The notes under the pieces: model-generated | Databases searched by the model: none | What the model was told of the DNA's origin: nothing | What the model saw: the letters and a program-made list of their open reading frames with translations, nothing else | Origin: Aliiroseovarius marinus | Lineage (GTDB): Bacteria > Pseudomonadota > Alphaproteobacteria > Rhodobacterales > Rhodobacteraceae | DNA: 64,000 nucleotides | Direction: 5' to 3' | Assembly (NCBI RefSeq): GCF_004360145.1 | Contig: NZ_ML178715.1 | Span: 126,069 to 190,068 of the forward strand | Shown here: piece after piece, positions 17,134 through 25,552 of the stretch | How the letters are laid out: each line of letters starts with the position of its first letter | Numbering within the stretch: the first letter of the stretch is position 1 | Translations under genes and position numbers: made by a program

Positions 17134-18423
17134 TCAGTTGTTGTCGTTCCCAAGCGCGTTGGGATCGAACACATTTCCGAAGCCGGAGTTGTTCGACGAT
17201 CCCGCAGCACCATCGTCCGCACCCTCATCCGACGCGCCATCATCCGTACCCTCGTTCTGCAGCGTGTTCGGCGCGAACACTCCACCGAAGCCCGAGTTAT
17301 TGGACGGTTTCGGCGCCGTCTGGGTTGCTCCACCCTCCGCACCTTCGGCGGCAGCTTTCTCGGCTGCTTCCTTGGCACGGCGGTCGCGCAGTTCCTGAAT
17401 GCGCTTCTCGGTTTCAAGGCGCTTCTGTTCCTGCACATCGGCGATGCACTGATCCGGGCTGTAGGTCATGGCCGAGGCCGTCACCGTTGCCACACCGATC
17501 ACCAGCACGATCAAGGCAATCGCGGCTGGGTTGCGGCTGATCAGACCGGGCACTTCGATCTTACCCGCCAGCTCACCTACAGTGGCATCCTTTCGGGCCT
17601 CGGCGATCATCTTCTTACGCTTGATGTTCGCTTCGTTGATCAAGGCAAAGAAGACCGTCAGCGCCACGATCATGAAGGCCAGCGCGGAAATCGCCGGGGT
17701 GATCCCGTAACGCACCTTCTGCGCCAACTCGATCGTCAGGGTCGGGTATTCACCAAAGGTGAAGGTGGTGGTGTTGTAGTTCTCGAACGAGGCCAAGAAC
17801 GCCAGCACCGCCGCCGACAGGATCGCGGGCATCATGAAGGGCATCAGCACCTTGCGGAACGCTTGCGCATGGGTTGCGCCCAAGTCCAACGCCGCCTCGG
17901 TCAGTGCGATGTCATAGCGCTGAAGACGGGCCACCAAGACCAGCATGCAGTAGCTAGCGATGAAGGTGGACTGGCCGATGATGGTCAGGAAAAGACCGTT
18001 CGACAGAACACTGTCCGCGCCCAGACCCAGCATGCGGTTGATGCGATCCCAGAACACAAGGGTCGAGATACCCAGAACCACGCCCGGAATAAGGATCGGG
18101 GCAATGATGATCGTGTAATAGGTCGCCCGCAGCTTGGGCCAGATTTGGGTGAGCATCAGTGCCCCCGCCAGACCCATCGACACCGACAGGATCACCGTGC
18201 CAAACCCGACAAGGATCGAGTTCCAGATCCCGTTCAGAATACGCTCGTCCCGGAAGAGCTCGCCAAACCAGTTGAAGGTCAGGCACTCCCACGGGGTCAT
18301 GCGCGGGAAGCTGGGTGAGTTGAACGCCGTCGCCGACATGATGATCAGCGGACCAAGCAGGTAGGCAAAGAAGATACCCAGATAGATCCAGATGGAGACG
18401 CGAATGATTTTATCAGTCGTCAT
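17134..18423 (-). CDS. Polyamine-type ABC transporter permease with extra TM and acidic tail
   Basis: A 429-residue PotC/PotI-like permease. Residues 1-275 hold the normal six-TM core with the EAA loop EAALDLGATHAQAFRKVLMPFMMPAI. Family members usually end near residue 270-290; this one continues with an extra TM (about 298-318, AIALIVLVIGVATVTASAM), a charged coiled-coil-like stretch (EKRIQELRDRRAKEAAEKA) and a low-complexity acidic tail. The tail contains two copies of SNNSGFG(G/N)VF(A/D)PN(T/A)L at 374-388 and 410-424. An odd number of TMs would put the tail in the periplasm. The ATG overlaps the stop of the other permease (ATGA). It is the last gene of the operon. Confidence 0.88.
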   Translation of the reverse strand: MTTDKIIRVSIWIYLGIFFAYLLGPLIIMSATAFNSPSFPRMTPWECLTFNWFGELFRDERILNGIWNSILVGFGTVILSVSMGLAGALMLTQIWPKLRATYYTIIIAPILIPGVVLGISTLVFWDRINRMLGLGADSVLSNGLFLTIIGQSTFIASYCMLVLVARLQRYDIALTEAALDLGATHAQAFRKVLMPFMMPAILSAAVLAFLASFENYNTTTFTFGEYPTLTIELAQKVRYGITPAISALAFMIVALTVFFALINEANIKRKKMIAEARKDATVGELAGKIEVPGLISRNPAAIALIVLVIGVATVTASAMTYSPDQCIADVQEQKRLETEKRIQELRDRRAKEAAEKAAAEGAEGGATQTAPKPSNNSGFGGVFAPNTLQNEGTDDGASDEGADDGAAGSSNNSGFGNVFDPNALGNDNN

Positions 18424-19340
18424 TTGCCAATATCCCCCATGTTCACTTTGAACACACGCATCAGGGCCAGCACCAGCAGGATACAGGTGACAAGCAGTAC
18501 GATCGCGTAGGCAGCACCTTGCGGCCAGTCAGAGTTGTCGTTGAACTGCTGATAGATCAGCTGCGTGAACCAAAGTGACGATGGCCCCCCAAGGATTTGG
18601 GGCGCGGCCAGCGCACCGGCGGACAGCATGAATACCATCGTACAGCCCGAGCTGATGCCCGGCTTGGCATAGGGAATGACCACCCGCTTGTGGATCCGCC
18701 ACCACGGCGCACCAAGGTCACGCGCGGCCTCGATCTGGTTGTGATCAAGGCTTTCGATCACATTGTAGATCGGGAAGATCATCAGAAGGATGTACGCATA
18801 CCCCAGACCCGCATAAAGCGCGATGTCGTTGCGGATGAAGTCAAAGGGCGTATCGAATATCCCGGACCCGACAAGCAACGTGTTCAACACCCCGCTTTCG
18901 CCGAAGATAATGCGCAGCGCGAAGGCGCGCAGGATCTCGTTGATCCAGTAGGGGATGATCAGCATCAGCGCGAAAACGCGGATGTGGTTGCCCTTGTTCT
19001 GGCCCAGATAATAGGCAATCGGATAGCACAGGATCAGGTTGAAGATGGTTACACAAACGGCGGCCACCAGCGTACGGAAGAACACCCGAAGGTCCACCGC
19101 GTTGTAATCCTGCGACCCACCCTCGGGGCCATAGATCAGATATTTATAGTTCTCGAGCGTATAGACATCCTTCGGCCCGCCGATCTCGGGCGGGGGAAGG
19201 TTCGGACGGAACGAGAAGTCGAGCATCGACAGCTGAGGCAAGATAATCAGGCCAACGGTCCAGAAAAGGACCAGACCCAGCATCAGGGATCCCATCAGCG
19301 TGCCGTTCCGGTTGAAGAATTCCTTCAGGAAACCTGGCAT
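18420..19340 (-). CDS. Polyamine-type ABC transporter permease (PotB/PotH-like)
   Basis: A 306-residue inner-membrane permease with six predicted TM segments. The EAA loop reads EAARDLGAPWWRIHKRVVIPYAKPGI, which contacts the ATPase. The large periplasmic loop after TM1 (DFSFRPNLPPPEIGG-KDVYTLENYKYLI) is typical of PotB/PotH. It pairs with the downstream permease, which starts four bases before its stop. It is preceded by the ATPase (12-base gap). The transport direction is import and the likely substrates are putrescine, spermidine or a related amine. Confidence 0.9.
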   Translation of the reverse strand: MPGFLKEFFNRNGTLMGSLMLGLVLFWTVGLIILPQLSMLDFSFRPNLPPPEIGGPKDVYTLENYKYLIYGPEGGSQDYNAVDLRVFFRTLVAAVCVTIFNLILCYPIAYYLGQNKGNHIRVFALMLIIPYWINEILRAFALRIIFGESGVLNTLLVGSGIFDTPFDFIRNDIALYAGLGYAYILLMIFPIYNVIESLDHNQIEAARDLGAPWWRIHKRVVIPYAKPGISSGCTMVFMLSAGALAAPQILGGPSSLWFTQLIYQQFNDNSDWPQGAAYAIVLLVTCILLVLALMRVFKVNMGDIGK

Positions 19341-19352
19341 CGCACCCCCTCC

Positions 19353-20465
19353 TTATTCCGCGGCCAATTCGCCAGCGGGAACCGCAACGGCGTTATTCAC
19401 GTCATATTCCAGCGTCATGTCTTGGCCCGAGTGGTCCTCGAACGACTGGCCGTGGTTGGGGATCGAGACTTTCAGTTCTTTCCCGCCGTCGCCTTCCATG
19501 AAGATGTTGAAGACGTTGCCTTCGAACTCTTCGTGGTTGACCTTGGCGGTGACGAAGTGATCACCCTGCGACCCGGTCGGCGCCAGCGACAGAGCCTCGG
19601 GACGGATGAACATCATGGCGTCATCGCCCACATTCATCTTGCCCTGATTGGCGGTCGAAATCCGCGACAGCAGATCACCCGAGCGGTTGGTGCGGATCAG
19701 GGCTTGATCGCCACGCACATCCAACACCTTGCCACGGAACACGTTGTTTTCACCCACGAAGCTGGCAGCAAAGGCAGTCGACGGATCGTTGTAGATGGTT
19801 TTCCCATCGGCAATCTGGTCGATCACACCGGCGCGCATCACGGCGATGTCGTCCGACATGGTCAGCGCTTCGCCCTGGTCGTGAGTGATGTAGATGAAGG
19901 TAATGCCCACACGCTGCTGAATCTCACGCAGCTCGGTGCGCATGTGCTGGCGCAGTTTCAGGTCCAGCGCGGACAGCGGCTCGTCCAGCAGCAGAACATC
20001 GGGTTCGGCACATAGCGCACGGGCAATCGCCACACGCTGACGCTGACCGCCCGACAATTCGCTGGGCAGCTTGTCGCCCTGCCCCGGCAGCGCGATCATG
20101 TCCAACAGCTCGTCCGCGCGCTTGCGACGCTCGCGGGCGGATGCGCCCTTGATCTCCATCGAGAAGGTGATGTTTTCCCAGATCTTCATCAGGGGGAACA
20201 GCGCAAGGTTCTGGAAGATCAACGCGGTTGGGCGCTTGTTCGGCCCAATGCCCTTCATGTTGTTTCCACCGATCAGGACATTGCCTTCGCTGGGCTCAAG
20301 AAAGCCCGAAACGGCGCGCAGGATCGTGGTCTTGCCACAACCCGACGGTCCAAGGAACGAGAAGAAATCGCCCCCTTTGATGTGCACATTCGCGTCGCGC
20401 ACCGCGACGAAATCTCCAAAGCGGATCCAGAGGTTTTCAAGATCGACGCCTACTCCGGCACTCAT
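19353..20465 (-). CDS. Polyamine-type ABC transporter ATP-binding protein (PotA/PotG-like)
   Basis: A 370-residue ATPase. Walker A is FLGPSGCGKTTILRAVSGF, the Q-loop is ALIFQNLALFPLM, the signature is LPSELSGGQRQRVAIARAL, Walker B is DVLLLDEPLSALDLKL and the switch His is in YITHDQGEALTMSD. A C-terminal TOBE-type domain (from about residue 245) follows, as in PotA/PotG. ATG at 20465 was chosen over the longer frame because GGGGAG lies seven bases upstream. It powers uptake by the two permeases encoded downstream with the binding protein encoded upstream (127-base gap). Confidence 0.92.
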   Translation of the reverse strand: MSAGVGVDLENLWIRFGDFVAVRDANVHIKGGDFFSFLGPSGCGKTTILRAVSGFLEPSEGNVLIGGNNMKGIGPNKRPTALIFQNLALFPLMKIWENITFSMEIKGASARERRKRADELLDMIALPGQGDKLPSELSGGQRQRVAIARALCAEPDVLLLDEPLSALDLKLRQHMRTELREIQQRVGITFIYITHDQGEALTMSDDIAVMRAGVIDQIADGKTIYNDPSTAFAASFVGENNVFRGKVLDVRGDQALIRTNRSGDLLSRISTANQGKMNVGDDAMMFIRPEALSLAPTGSQGDHFVTAKVNHEEFEGNVFNIFMEGDGGKELKVSIPNHGQSFEDHSGQDMTLEYDVNNAVAVPAGELAAE

Positions 20466-20592
20466 ATGGTTTCTCCCCATAAACGGGCCGCTCACGCGCT
20501 GATCTCAGGCGTGCGACCGTGTTTCCAGACGTTTCAGTCAGTTTAGTGTGGCGCCCCCATCCACTGACGGGGACGCGCTATTTTCAAGTCGC

Positions 20593-21726
20593 TTAGGCGC
20601 TCTTGAACTTGTTGACGAACTCGGTCCGCACGTCAGCGTACCAGGGTGCTTCAGCAGGCCACGGGTTCAGGTTGGCCAGGCTGTCACCCGGATAGGCTTC
20701 CGAGAAGTTCTTCTTGTAGGTGTCACCCGAATAGGTGTCCGCACCCAGCACCGGCGAGTTATAGCCGTGGCTGTCAATCGCAACACCGGCGGGCTCCTGA
20801 CGATAGGCGTATTCGATGAAGGCATAGACCTGCTCTTCATTCGTGGCGCCAACCGGCATCGACATACCGTCGACCCATGCCATCGCGCCTTCGATCGGTG
20901 CCTGATAGTGCACCGGCTCGCCTGCCGATTTCAGGGCCAGCGGCGGACCATCCCAAGTCTGACCGACCACAACGCCTTCGTTCAGAAGACCGTTCTTCTG
21001 GGTGTCGGCGTCGTTCCAGATCAGCTTGATGCGCGACTTGCGGGCGATACACCAATCAGCGATCTGACCCCATACTTTGCGCATGGTCTCTTCGTCGTTG
21101 TAAGCAGCCCAGACCGAGCCCGGCTCCATCTCGCCAGCGCGTTCCATGTACAGACCAGCGCCCAGCATCATCGAGTGTGCACGGCCCATGGTCTTGCCAG
21201 CGTTTTCTTCCGACCAGACGTCGCCATAGCTTGGCGCGTCGCCAGCCGGCAGCCATTTGTCGGTGCGGTATGCGATACCTTCGGTGCCCCAGATGTGCGG
21301 CAGCCAATGTGCGCCACCACCGGCGAAGTTCCAAGCATCGGTACCGATTTTGGCCATCGCCGGGTTTACAGCATCGATGTTCACTTTCGACAGGTCGAAC
21401 GGCTTCAGAAGCTCAAGCGGCTCCCACTGCAGCGAACGGTTGTTGGTCGGCGATACGATGTCGAAGCCCTGACCTTTGGTCGCTTTCATCTTGTTGATGA
21501 TTTCTTCGTTCGAGCCAATACCGGTGTAGTTCACCTTGATGCCGGTTTCCGCTTCGAAGCCCGCGATGAACTCGGGCGGCAGATAGTCCGACCACATCAG
21601 GATGTTGATCTCACCCGAGGACGCCAGCGCGTTCTTCACGTAGAGCGGTGTCGCCAGTGCGGCAGCACCCATCGTGGTCGCGCCTTTCAGCACGGAACGA
21701 CGACTGAACTTGTTCTCTGTTGTCAT
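20593..21726 (-). CDS. Polyamine-type ABC transporter substrate-binding protein (PotD/PotF-like)
   Basis: A 377-residue periplasmic binding protein. The N-terminus SRRSVLKGATTMGAAALATPLYV is a twin-arginine-type signal, so export may be via Tat after folding. The mature start SSGEINILMWSDYLPPEFIAGFEAETGIKVNYTGIGSNEE is typical of the PotD/PotF family, and the length fits. ATG at 21726 follows GGGAG. It is the first gene of a four-gene unit: binding protein, ATPase and two permeases. Polyamine specificity is inferred from family; acidic pocket residues were not modelled. Confidence 0.9.
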   Translation of the reverse strand: MTTENKFSRRSVLKGATTMGAAALATPLYVKNALASSGEINILMWSDYLPPEFIAGFEAETGIKVNYTGIGSNEEIINKMKATKGQGFDIVSPTNNRSLQWEPLELLKPFDLSKVNIDAVNPAMAKIGTDAWNFAGGGAHWLPHIWGTEGIAYRTDKWLPAGDAPSYGDVWSEENAGKTMGRAHSMMLGAGLYMERAGEMEPGSVWAAYNDEETMRKVWGQIADWCIARKSRIKLIWNDADTQKNGLLNEGVVVGQTWDGPPLALKSAGEPVHYQAPIEGAMAWVDGMSMPVGATNEEQVYAFIEYAYRQEPAGVAIDSHGYNSPVLGADTYSGDTYKKNFSEAYPGDSLANLNPWPAEAPWYADVRTEFVNKFKSA

Positions 21727-22056
21727 TGTATTCTCCCGTTGGTTTTTCATTTTTGACTTGCGATAGTTTTTTTCATTATCCGGCACACCAATAGCGCCAG
21801 CTTTTATCGCTTGTTCGGTCCAGTTGAGATATGCCGACTTGGCTTCTGGACCTTTGTCTTGCTATTTTCCCCAGATCGCTGGGCGAAATTTTAATTTTCT
21901 CCCTATATTTTCAATTACCTAACCATCACACGCAATCTGGACACATCAGGACACTGGTTCTCGATTTCACTGGACCGACTCCTCGGCCACCTTAAGAAGT
22001 GAACGCCTTAAAAGGGGTTCGAGTCAACAACTTACCCCAAGCGGATTTGATTCCCC
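21727..22056. other. 330-base gene-free region upstream of the polyamine-type ABC operon
   Basis: No credible gene. The stretch about 21860-21930 is clearly more AT-rich than its surroundings (GAAATTTTAATTTTC, CTATATTTTCAATTACC) and is the probable promoter region of the minus-strand ABC operon. I see no clear operator or terminator for the EamA gene that ends at 22057. Confidence 0.5.
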
Positions 22057-22896
22057 TTAGATCGACAAGCCAATCAGCGCGACGCCCCCTGCCATCAGGA
22101 CAGCGGCAGAAAGCCGACGGCGCCAGTTGCCTTCACCCAAAAAGACAAAGCCAATCAGCGCCGCGAAAATGACCGAGGTTTCGCGCAAGGCCGACACGGC
22201 CCCCAGCGGCGCGAAGTTCTTGGCATAGAGCACCAGACCATATGCAGTCATCGACACCATGCCGCCCAGAATGCCGATCATCCACGTCCGGCGGGGCAAC
22301 GCGCGGATGGCACTGCCGCGGCGCAGGGCGACGAATCCCGTGATGAAGATATGCAGCACCGAATGCCACGCCCAATAGGACAGCGTGTTGCCAGACAGGC
22401 GTACGCCGACACCATCCACCAACGAATAGCCCGAGATGCAAAACCCGGTGCCAAGCGCGAAGAACAATGCGACCCGACCGACCCCGTGTCGCAGCGCCGC
22501 CCAGCTTGAGATCTGGATCGCGACCGCGATCAACGCGATCCCGAACCATGCCTGCGCGGGAAGGATTTCGCCCACGATCAGCATGGCCCACAGCGACACC
22601 AGCGCAGGCACGATGCCGCGCGCGATGGGGTAAACGACGCTGAGGTCGCCGTGCTTATAGGCCTGCCCCAGCATGTAGAAATAGCCAAAGTGGATCACGG
22701 TCGAGGCGAGCAGGTAGGGCCAGCTTTCCGCAGCCGGAAATGGTAGCACCGCCACCATTGCCAAGCCGGGGATCACGTGGCCCAGCGCCACCAGACCCAA
22801 TGTGGCCGTCCGATCCCCCGCCGTTTTCACGATGGTGTTCCATGTGGCGTGCAACAGTGCCGCCGACAGGATGATCAGGACGATGCCTGTGGTCAT
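22057..22896 (-). CDS. EamA/DMT-family transporter
   Basis: A 279-residue inner-membrane protein with ten hydrophobic segments in two five-TM halves. The first half begins ILSAALLHATWNTIVKTAG; the second contains SYWAWHSVLHIFITGFVALRR and ends with SALRETSVIFAALIGFVFLGEG, the EamA repeat signature. Members export amino acids, amines or other small metabolites. It starts four bases after the end of the iron alcohol dehydrogenase gene, so it is probably the last gene of the long catabolic unit that begins near 30699. Direction and substrate are unknown. Confidence 0.88.
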   Translation of the reverse strand: MTTGIVLIILSAALLHATWNTIVKTAGDRTATLGLVALGHVIPGLAMVAVLPFPAAESWPYLLASTVIHFGYFYMLGQAYKHGDLSVVYPIARGIVPALVSLWAMLIVGEILPAQAWFGIALIAVAIQISSWAALRHGVGRVALFFALGTGFCISGYSLVDGVGVRLSGNTLSYWAWHSVLHIFITGFVALRRGSAIRALPRRTWMIGILGGMVSMTAYGLVLYAKNFAPLGAVSALRETSVIFAALIGFVFLGEGNWRRRLSAAVLMAGGVALIGLSI

Positions 22897-22900
22897 TGGG

Positions 22901-24046
22901 TCAGATCACATCTTCAAAGAGTTGTCGCAGGTTTTCGCGCGTCAGCTCGACCGGGTTACCGCCACAGCTGGGGTCTTTGATCGCGCCTTCGACCAGAGCA
23001 TCCATCTGATCAGCGCTCACGCCCATCTCGGACAGCTTGCGCGGGATTTCAAAGCTGTCGTTGAAGTCTTGCACGAAGCCTTGGAAGCCTTTGAAGCCGC
23101 CCTCGATGCCCAGATAACCCGCCGCGCGGTCAAACCGATCCGCGATTTCACCCGCATTGAACTCCAGCACGGCGGGCATGCAAACCGCATTCGTCGTCCC
23201 GTGGTGGGTATTGAAGATCGCGCCAACCGGGTGCGACAGCGCGTGGATTGCGCCGAGGCCCTTCTGGAAGGCCGTCGCCCCCATCGCAGCGGCGGACATC
23301 ATGTTGGCCCGTGCCTCAAGGTCGGTGCCATCCGCATAGGCGCGCGGCAGATAGTCGATGACCAGACGCATCCCTTCCAGCGCAATGCCTTGGCTCATCG
23401 GGTGGTAATGCGGGGACGAGAACGCCTCGACACAATGCGCGAACGCATCCAGACCAGTGCCTGCGGTGATGAATTTGGGCATGCCCATGGTCAGCTCAGG
23501 GTCGGCAATCACGACCGTCGGCAGCACCTTCGGGTGGAAGATGATCTTCTTCTCATGCGTTACCGAATTCGTGATGATCGAGGCACGCCCGACTTCCGAG
23601 CCAGTCCCCGCCGTGGTCGGCACCGCGATGATCGGCGCAATCGCGTCGGCATCCGCGCGGGTCCACCAATCGCCAATATCTTCGAAATCCCAGATCGGGC
23701 GGGTTTGGCCTGCGTAGAACGCCACCATCTTGCCCAGATCCAGACCGGAGCCACCACCGAACGCAATCACACCATCATGCCCGCCGGCCTTATAGGCCTC
23801 GACGCCGGCGTGCAGGTTGATCTCGGACGGGTTGGGGTCCACGTCGCTGAACATGCCGCGGCCCAGACCGGCGGCCTCCATGATGTCCAGCGTCGCCTTT
23901 GTGATCGGCAGATCGGCCAGACCCTTATCCGTCACCAGAAGCGGCCGCTTCATGCCCGCCTGTGCACAGGCCTCGGGCAGTTCCTTGATACGGCCTGCGC
24001 CAAATTTCATCGCGGTCGGGTAAGACCAGTTTCCAACAAGGCTCAT
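22901..24046 (-). CDS. Iron-containing (group III) alcohol dehydrogenase
   Basis: A 381-residue Fe-ADH. Nucleotide-binding and metal-site motifs are visible: GGHDGVIAFGGGSGLDLGKM, IIAVPTTAGTGSEVGRASIIT, DAFAHCVEAFSS, and the metal-binding HALSHPVGAIFNTHHGTTNAVCMP. It would interconvert a primary alcohol and aldehyde with NAD(P). ATG 24046 overlaps the stop of the upstream aldehyde dehydrogenase (ATGA), so the aldehyde is probably an intermediate shared by both enzymes. The frame is open for 35 further codons upstream, but these lie inside the neighbouring gene. Substrate not predictable. Confidence 0.92.
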   Translation of the reverse strand: MSLVGNWSYPTAMKFGAGRIKELPEACAQAGMKRPLLVTDKGLADLPITKATLDIMEAAGLGRGMFSDVDPNPSEINLHAGVEAYKAGGHDGVIAFGGGSGLDLGKMVAFYAGQTRPIWDFEDIGDWWTRADADAIAPIIAVPTTAGTGSEVGRASIITNSVTHEKKIIFHPKVLPTVVIADPELTMGMPKFITAGTGLDAFAHCVEAFSSPHYHPMSQGIALEGMRLVIDYLPRAYADGTDLEARANMMSAAAMGATAFQKGLGAIHALSHPVGAIFNTHHGTTNAVCMPAVLEFNAGEIADRFDRAAGYLGIEGGFKGFQGFVQDFNDSFEIPRKLSEMGVSADQMDALVEGAIKDPSCGGNPVELTRENLRQLFEDVI

Positions 24047-25425
24047 GATGTCACCTTCTTCAGATGGTAGGATTTCGGGCGTGTCAGGTTGTGGAAGCCG
24101 ATCACGGACAAACCACCCCCACGCCCCGTGTTTTTGCACCCGGTCCAGCACAGGCCGGGATCAAGATAGTCGGCCCGGTTCATGAAAACTGTCCCCGTTT
24201 CGACCTGATCGCCCACGCGCGCGGCACGATCCACGTCGCGGGTCCACAGGCTCGCCGTCAGGCCAAACTCGCTGTCATTCATCAGCGCGATGGCTTCTTC
24301 GTCGGACGAGACCTTCATGATCCCCACAACCGGGCCAAAGCTTTCATCCCGCATCACGCGCATATCATGGGTCACATTGGTCAGGATCTGAGGCGTCAGA
24401 TACGCCCCGCCATCATCCTCTGCGAAGGTGTCGATATGCGCCACGGCACCATCAGCCAGCGCCTCGGAAATCTGCGCGCGCACCTCATCCGCAAAGCGCA
24501 CATTGGCCATCGGACCAAGCGTGGTTTCCGGGTCCAGCGGGTTGCCCAGCTTATAGCCTTTCACGATCTGAACCGCCTTGGCGACAAAGTCGTCATAGAG
24601 GCTCTCATGCACGTAAATCCGTTCGATCCCGCAGCAACACTGTCCCGCGTTGAACATCGCCCCATCAATCAGCGTATCCACGGCAGCATCCAGATCGGCG
24701 TCCTCCATAACATAGCCGGGATCCTTGCCACCCAGTTCGGTGCCGACGCCAGTGAAGGTGCCCGCAGCTGCGCGCTCCATCGCCTGACCGCCACCGACCG
24801 AGCCGGTGAAATTCACAAAATCAAACGCGTTGCCCGCGATCAGATCATTGGTCACGTCATGCGACAGGAAGACATTCTGGAACACATCCGCAGGCACACC
24901 GGCCGAGGCAAACGCCGCCGCCATCCGCTCGCCCACCAACAGGGTCTGCGTCGCGTGTTTCAGCACCACTGTGTTCCCGGCAATCAGCGCAGGCGCGACG
25001 GTGTTGATCGCCGTCATGTAAGGATAGTTCCATGGGGCAACCACAAAGACCACACCATGCGGCACGCGCTTGATATAGCGCTTGAACGTCTCGTCCTCGC
25101 CCACCTCGATATCAGCCAGACTGTCCGCCGCGATCGAGGCCATGTGGCTGGCGCGTTCATTGAACCCGCCAAACTCGCCGCCATAGCGCACCGGACGGCC
25201 CATCATCTGGGCCAGTTCCGGTACGATCTCGTCATTCATCGCACCAACGGCGGCCACGCCGGCCATCACCAGCTCCACCCGCTCGGCCAACGGGCGCGCA
25301 GCCCAATCTGCCTGAGCAGCCCGCGCACGTGCTACGACTGCCTCAGCGGCCTCCAGCGACAACACCTCGCGCTCGGCAAAGACCGATCCATCAATCGGCG
25401 AGATACATTTCAACATTTGGCCCAT
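24043..25425 (-). CDS. NAD(P)-dependent aldehyde dehydrogenase
   Basis: A 460-residue ALDH-superfamily enzyme. Seen motifs are VVAPWNYPYMTAINTVAPALIAGN, the Glu motif GTELGGKDPGYV, and the catalytic Cys region GAMFNAGQCCCGIERIYVH, followed by ESFGPVVGIMKV. Three consecutive Cys residues surround the nucleophile, which is unusual but seen in some ALDH groups. The start MGQMLKCISP at 25425 follows GGAGG. The gene overlaps the Fe-ADH start. Upstream is a glutamine-synthetase-like ligase. In polyamine catabolism a gamma-glutamyl-aminoaldehyde is oxidised by an ALDH, so that chemistry is possible here; it is an inference. Confidence 0.9.
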   Translation of the reverse strand: MGQMLKCISPIDGSVFAEREVLSLEAAEAVVARARAAQADWAARPLAERVELVMAGVAAVGAMNDEIVPELAQMMGRPVRYGGEFGGFNERASHMASIAADSLADIEVGEDETFKRYIKRVPHGVVFVVAPWNYPYMTAINTVAPALIAGNTVVLKHATQTLLVGERMAAAFASAGVPADVFQNVFLSHDVTNDLIAGNAFDFVNFTGSVGGGQAMERAAAGTFTGVGTELGGKDPGYVMEDADLDAAVDTLIDGAMFNAGQCCCGIERIYVHESLYDDFVAKAVQIVKGYKLGNPLDPETTLGPMANVRFADEVRAQISEALADGAVAHIDTFAEDDGGAYLTPQILTNVTHDMRVMRDESFGPVVGIMKVSSDEEAIALMNDSEFGLTASLWTRDVDRAARVGDQVETGTVFMNRADYLDPGLCWTGCKNTGRGGGLSVIGFHNLTRPKSYHLKKVTS

Positions 25426-25456
25426 GCCAAACCTCCACGATACAGGGCAATCCAGC

Positions 25457-25499
25457 CCTCTTCCTCTTGCTTCAAATACCTCGGGGAGCGCGAGGGGCG
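25457..25499 (-). repeat. Short intergenic repeat, copy 2
   Basis: Read on the minus strand: CCCCTCGCGCTCCCCGAGG, TATTTGAAGCAAGAGGAAG. It shares the core of the element at 3793-3850 (CCCC-GG-TATTTGA-GC-AAG) and likewise precedes a start codon by a few tens of bases. Divergent copy; function unknown. Confidence 0.45.
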
Positions 25500-25552
25500 T
25501 CGCCATTGTTGCTCGAACCAATGGCGCATCAACGGCGACCCTCGCCTAACAC

